Source: Streptomyces sp. WAC05374 (GTDB taxonomy: Bacteria > Actinomycetota > Actinomycetes > Streptomycetales > Streptomycetaceae). From it: a stretch of DNA of 64,000 bases. The notes under the pieces were generated by a model that was given only the letters and a program-made list of their open reading frames with translations, did no database searches and was not told the DNA's origin. Made by a program: the position numbers and the translations under genes. Below, in pieces: positions 61,441-64,000 of this stretch (the stretch's first letter is position 1; every line of letters starts with the position of its first letter). The stretch lies in NCBI RefSeq assembly GCF_004353505.1, contig NZ_SMNQ01000004.1:186001-250000 (forward strand). The letters run 5' to 3'.

Positions 61441-62475
61441 TCAGTTGAAGCCCGTCGGCAGGTACTCGTCGACGTTCTCCTTGGTGACCACGGCCGAGTA
61501 GAGGGTGATCGACGCGGGGATCTCCAGCTCCGACATGCCGCCGACGCCCTTCTTCTGGCCCAGCGCCCGTGCCAGGTCGATGGCGGAGGCGGCCATGGTG
61601 GGCGGGTAGAGGACGGTCGCCTTGAGCACGCCGTCGCCGGCCTTGATGGCGTCCATCGCCGACTTGGCGCCCGCTCCGCCGACCATCAGGAAGTCGTCCC
61701 GGCCGGCCTGCTGGATGGCGCGCAGCGCGCCCACGCCCTGGTCGTCGTCGTGGTTCCACAGCGCGTCGAACTGCTGCTGCGCCTGCAGGAGCTGGGCCAT
61801 TTTGGCCTGGCCGGACTCGACGGTGAACTCGGCGGCCTGCCGCGCCACCTTCCTGATGTTGGGATAGTTCTTCAGGGCGTCGTCGAAGCCCTGGGTGCGC
61901 TGCTTGGTCAGTTCCAGGTTGTCCAGCCCGGCCAGTTCGACGACCTTGGCGTCGGGCTTGTCCTTGAGCTGTTCGCCGATGTACCGGCCGGCGTTGAGGC
62001 CCATGCCGTAGTTGTCGCCGCCGATCCAGCAGCGGTAGGCCTGCGGGGAGGCGAAGATCCGGTCGAGGTTGATCACCGGGATGCCGGCCTTCATGGCCTG
62101 GAGGCCGACCTGGGTGAGCGCCTTGCCGTCGGCCGGCAGGATGACCAGGACGTCGACCTTCTTGTTGATGAGGGTCTGGATCTGGCCGATCTGGGTGGCG
62201 GTGTCGTTGGAGCCCTCGGTGATCTCCAGGGTCACCTCGGAGTATTTCTCGGCCCGCTGCTTGGCGTTGACGTTGATGGCGTTGAGCCAGCCGTGGTCGG
62301 CCTGCGGGCCGGCGAACCCGATGGTCACGGGCGCGCCGGGCTTGTCGTCGGCGGCCGGGGCGTTGTTGGCGGGGGCCGGGTTCTTGGGTTCGTTGCTGGT
62401 GCAGGCGGTCAGCAGGGCGCCGGCGGATACGGCGGCGGTGCCGAACAGCAGTCCTCTGCGGCTGGTTTCTGGCAT
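61441..62475 (-). CDS. Ribose-type ABC transporter substrate-binding lipoprotein
   Basis: A 344-residue Peripla_BP_4 protein. The N-terminus SRRGLLFGTAAVSAGALLTA is followed by the lipobox cysteine (LLTAC); the twin arginine may mean Tat export. The mature part has ITEGSNDTATQIGQIQTLIN, VLVILPADGKALTQVGLQAM, IPVINLDRIF, GGDNYGMGLNAGRYIGEQL and LWNHDDDQGVGALRAIQQAG, the pattern of sugar-binding proteins for RbsABC-type importers. The specific sugar is not predictable. Permease and ATPase genes lie upstream in the same operon. Confidence 0.93.
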   Translation of the reverse strand: MPETSRRGLLFGTAAVSAGALLTACTSNEPKNPAPANNAPAADDKPGAPVTIGFAGPQADHGWLNAINVNAKQRAEKYSEVTLEITEGSNDTATQIGQIQTLINKKVDVLVILPADGKALTQVGLQAMKAGIPVINLDRIFASPQAYRCWIGGDNYGMGLNAGRYIGEQLKDKPDAKVVELAGLDNLELTKQRTQGFDDALKNYPNIRKVARQAAEFTVESGQAKMAQLLQAQQQFDALWNHDDDQGVGALRAIQQAGRDDFLMVGGAGAKSAMDAIKAGDGVLKATVLYPPTMAASAIDLARALGQKKGVGGMSELEIPASITLYSAVVTKENVDEYLPTGFN

Positions 62476-62558
62476 GGCGGTGGGACCCTTCCGGTAGGGG
62501 CGCACAAAGGGGAGCGGTGAAAGGGGGGTGAGAGGCTGGTGATGGGGGCCGGGGGGTG

Positions 62559-63581
62559 TCAGGACTCGGCGGTGTCGCGTGCGGTGCGGCGCTGGACGAG
62601 GACGGCGGCGACGATGATGGCGCCCTTGGCGATCTGCTGGACGTCGCTCTGGAGGTTGTTCAGGGCGAAGATGTTGGTGATGGTGGTGAAGACGAGGACG
62701 CCGAGCACGGAGCCGGCGATGGTGCCGCGTCCACCGCTGAGCAGGGTGCCGCCGATGATCGCGGCCGCGATCGCGTCGAGTTCGTACAGGTTGCCGTTGG
62801 TGTTCTGGCCCGAGCCCGCCAGGACGATCAGCAGGAAGGCCGCGATGCCGCAGCACAGCCCCGACAGGAGGTAGAGGTACAGGCGCTGGCGGCGTACGTC
62901 GATGCCGGCGAGCCGGGCCGCCTCCGCGTTGCCGCCGACCGCGACCGTGCGCCGTCCGAACGTCGTCCGGTTCAGCACCAGCCAGCCGATGACGGTGACG
63001 GCGGCGAAGACCAGCACCAGCGGCGGTATACCGAGGACGTAGGCGTCCGGGACGCCGAGGTCGAGGACCGACGGGACGGTGACGATCTGGGTCTTGCCGT
63101 CGGTGATCTGGAGCGCGAGTCCGCGCGCCGAGGCGAGCATGGCGAGCGTGGCGATGAAGGGCACCATCCCGCCGTACGCGATGAGCACGCCGTTCACGAG
63201 GCCGCAGCCGAGGCCCACCACGACCGCCGTGAAGAGGATGCCGGCGAAACCGTACTCCTGGGTGGCGACGGTGGTCGCCCACACGGACGCCAGCGCGACG
63301 ATCGCGCCGACCGACAGGTCGATGCCGCCGCTGGTGATGACGAACGTCATGCCGACGGTGACGACGCCGATGACGGACGCCTGGGTGAGCACCAGTTGGA
63401 GGTTGGAGGTGTCGAGGAACTGGTCGGGCCGGGTGATGCCGCCGATCGCGATCAGTACGGCGAGGACACCGAGCAGGGAGAGGTTGCGGACGTCGGCCCG
63501 CAGCCCCAGGGGCGGTCGTCCACCGGCTTTGCCGGCGGGTTCCCGGGGTTCGGCGGTCGTGACCGGCGCGGGCTGCGTCAT
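62559..63581 (-). CDS. Ribose-type ABC transporter permease
   Basis: A 340-residue permease of the RbsC/BPD_transp_2 family with about 8-10 transmembrane segments, for example LSLLGVLAVLIAIGGITRP and GVVTVGMTFVITSGGIDLSV (the second continues into GAIVALASVW). The cytoplasmic coupling loop GGNAEAARLAGIDVRR and the YELDAIAAAIIGGTLLSGGR segment are diagnostic. The ATG overlaps the stop of the ATPase gene (ATGA). It forms the channel for the lipoprotein encoded next. Confidence 0.94.
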   Translation of the reverse strand: MTQPAPVTTAEPREPAGKAGGRPPLGLRADVRNLSLLGVLAVLIAIGGITRPDQFLDTSNLQLVLTQASVIGVVTVGMTFVITSGGIDLSVGAIVALASVWATTVATQEYGFAGILFTAVVVGLGCGLVNGVLIAYGGMVPFIATLAMLASARGLALQITDGKTQIVTVPSVLDLGVPDAYVLGIPPLVLVFAAVTVIGWLVLNRTTFGRRTVAVGGNAEAARLAGIDVRRQRLYLYLLSGLCCGIAAFLLIVLAGSGQNTNGNLYELDAIAAAIIGGTLLSGGRGTIAGSVLGVLVFTTITNIFALNNLQSDVQQIAKGAIIVAAVLVQRRTARDTAES

Positions 63582-64000
63582 GGCGTCGGGCTCCCTTCCA
63601 TCACAAGGTCGAGTACGCGGTGTTCGTCGAGCTCCCGGGCGGGCGCCGTGTGCACGACGCGGCCCTCCCGCAGCACCAGCACCCGGTCGGCGAGGCCCAG
63701 CACTTCGGGGATCTCGCTGGAGACGAGCAGGACGGCGAGCCCGTCGTCGGCGAGGCGGCGGATCACGGCGTACAGCTCGGCACGGGCTCCGACGTCGACG
63801 CCGCGGGTCGGTTCGTCGAGGAGGAGGACACGGCAGCCGCGCAGCAGCCAGCGGGCGAGGACGGCCTTCTGCTGGTTGCCGCCGGAGAGGGTGCGGACGC
63901 GGGCGTCGGGGTTGTCGGGGCGCAGGGACAGGTCGCGGGTGGCGGCGCGGGCGGCGGCGCGTTCGGCCGTGCGGTCGATCCAGCCGGCACGGGAGAAGCG
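63578..64000 (-). CDS. Ribose-type ABC transporter ATP-binding protein (C-terminal part; start outside window)
   Basis: The frame is open to the window edge; 140 residues are visible. It contains the second-domain signature TLSGGNQQKAVLARWLL, Walker B with VLLLDEPTRGVDVGARAELY and the switch strand AVLLVSSEIPEVLGLADRVL. These belong to the second nucleotide-binding domain of RbsA/MglA-type proteins. The remainder of the protein lies beyond base 64000. The stop overlaps the permease start. Confidence 0.93.
   Translation of the reverse strand, partial: RFSRAGWIDRTAERAAARAATRDLSLRPDNPDARVRTLSGGNQQKAVLARWLLRGCRVLLLDEPTRGVDVGARAELYAVIRRLADDGLAVLLVSSEIPEVLGLADRVLVLREGRVVHTAPARELDEHRVLDLVMEGSPTP

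Overview
The window is Streptomyces-type chromosomal DNA. GC is very high throughout, third codon positions are strongly G/C, GTG and ATGA/GTGA overlapping starts are common, and several families are typical of the genus: an XRE/DUF397/anti-sigma-like ATPase triad, DUF5133, a family 2B encapsulin with geranyl diphosphate 2-C-methyltransferase, and an ebo-type cluster. No rRNA, CRISPR array or replication origin was seen. One tRNA (Leu, anticodon GAG) is present.

Layout. 1-3.1 kb: tail of a secreted Ig-like protein, then a WhiJ/AbaA-like regulatory triad around a palindromic intergenic region. 3.9-8.8 kb: secreted subtilisin with a P-domain, then a large LuxR-type ATPase regulator. 8.9-17.6 kb: mixed metabolic and regulatory genes (SnoaL-like protein, DUF5133, homocysteine methyltransferase, DUF2264, a GlxA-like regulator divergent from a quinone-oxidoreductase-like enzyme, an orphan leucine-binding-type protein, and a Clp_N protein whose -35 and -10 boxes sit inside two matching palindromes). 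17.7-20.6 kb: remnant of a protocatechuate/beta-ketoadipate cluster. A MarR regulator and the CoA-transferase pair survive, but pcaH and pcaB are truncated and joined out of frame. 20.6-24.3 kb: alpha/beta hydrolase and a lutABC lactate-utilisation operon.

24.6-40.6 kb is the most distinctive part. It starts with a family 2B encapsulin shell gene followed directly by geranyl diphosphate 2-C-methyltransferase, with no 2-methylisoborneol synthase between them. An XRE-PPOX protein and a divergent GH65 phosphorylase/phosphomutase pair follow. Next is a TPR protein translationally coupled to a polyprenyl synthase that carries a long disordered N-terminus made of 15-bp repeats, the form expected of encapsulin cargo. 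Then comes a RiPP/bacteriocin export locus: a 73-residue double-glycine precursor without cysteine, a perfect 14-bp hairpin, an HlyD-type adaptor, a C39-peptidase ABC exporter and a second NHLM-type ABC protein. A small His-rich secreted peptide ends the region. No modification enzyme is visible.

40.7-46.2 kb is a decay and insertion zone: tRNA-Leu, a lipoprotein, an IS5-type transposase stub, a broken S1-domain gene, a hypothetical gene with two frameshifts, and a complete ISL3-family element (43542-46204) with 22-bp perfect terminal inverted repeats, an 8-bp target duplication, an intact transposase and a passenger gene.

46.5-54.9 kb is a minus-strand ebo-type metabolite-traffic cluster (EboF, EboE, EboB, EboA, a second TIM-barrel isomerase, EboC/UbiA). 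Almost every junction is a stop/start overlap. It is led by an inositol-3-phosphate synthase rather than the dehydroquinate-synthase-like EboD. 55.0-64.0 kb looks like a glycoside oxidation and uptake locus: a 1232-residue secreted protein combining sugar dehydrogenase, PKD, carbohydrate-binding, ThuA and 3-keto-disaccharide hydrolase-like domains, followed by a TIM-barrel isomerase, a Gfo/Idh/MocA oxidoreductase and a ribose-type ABC importer that runs off the window.
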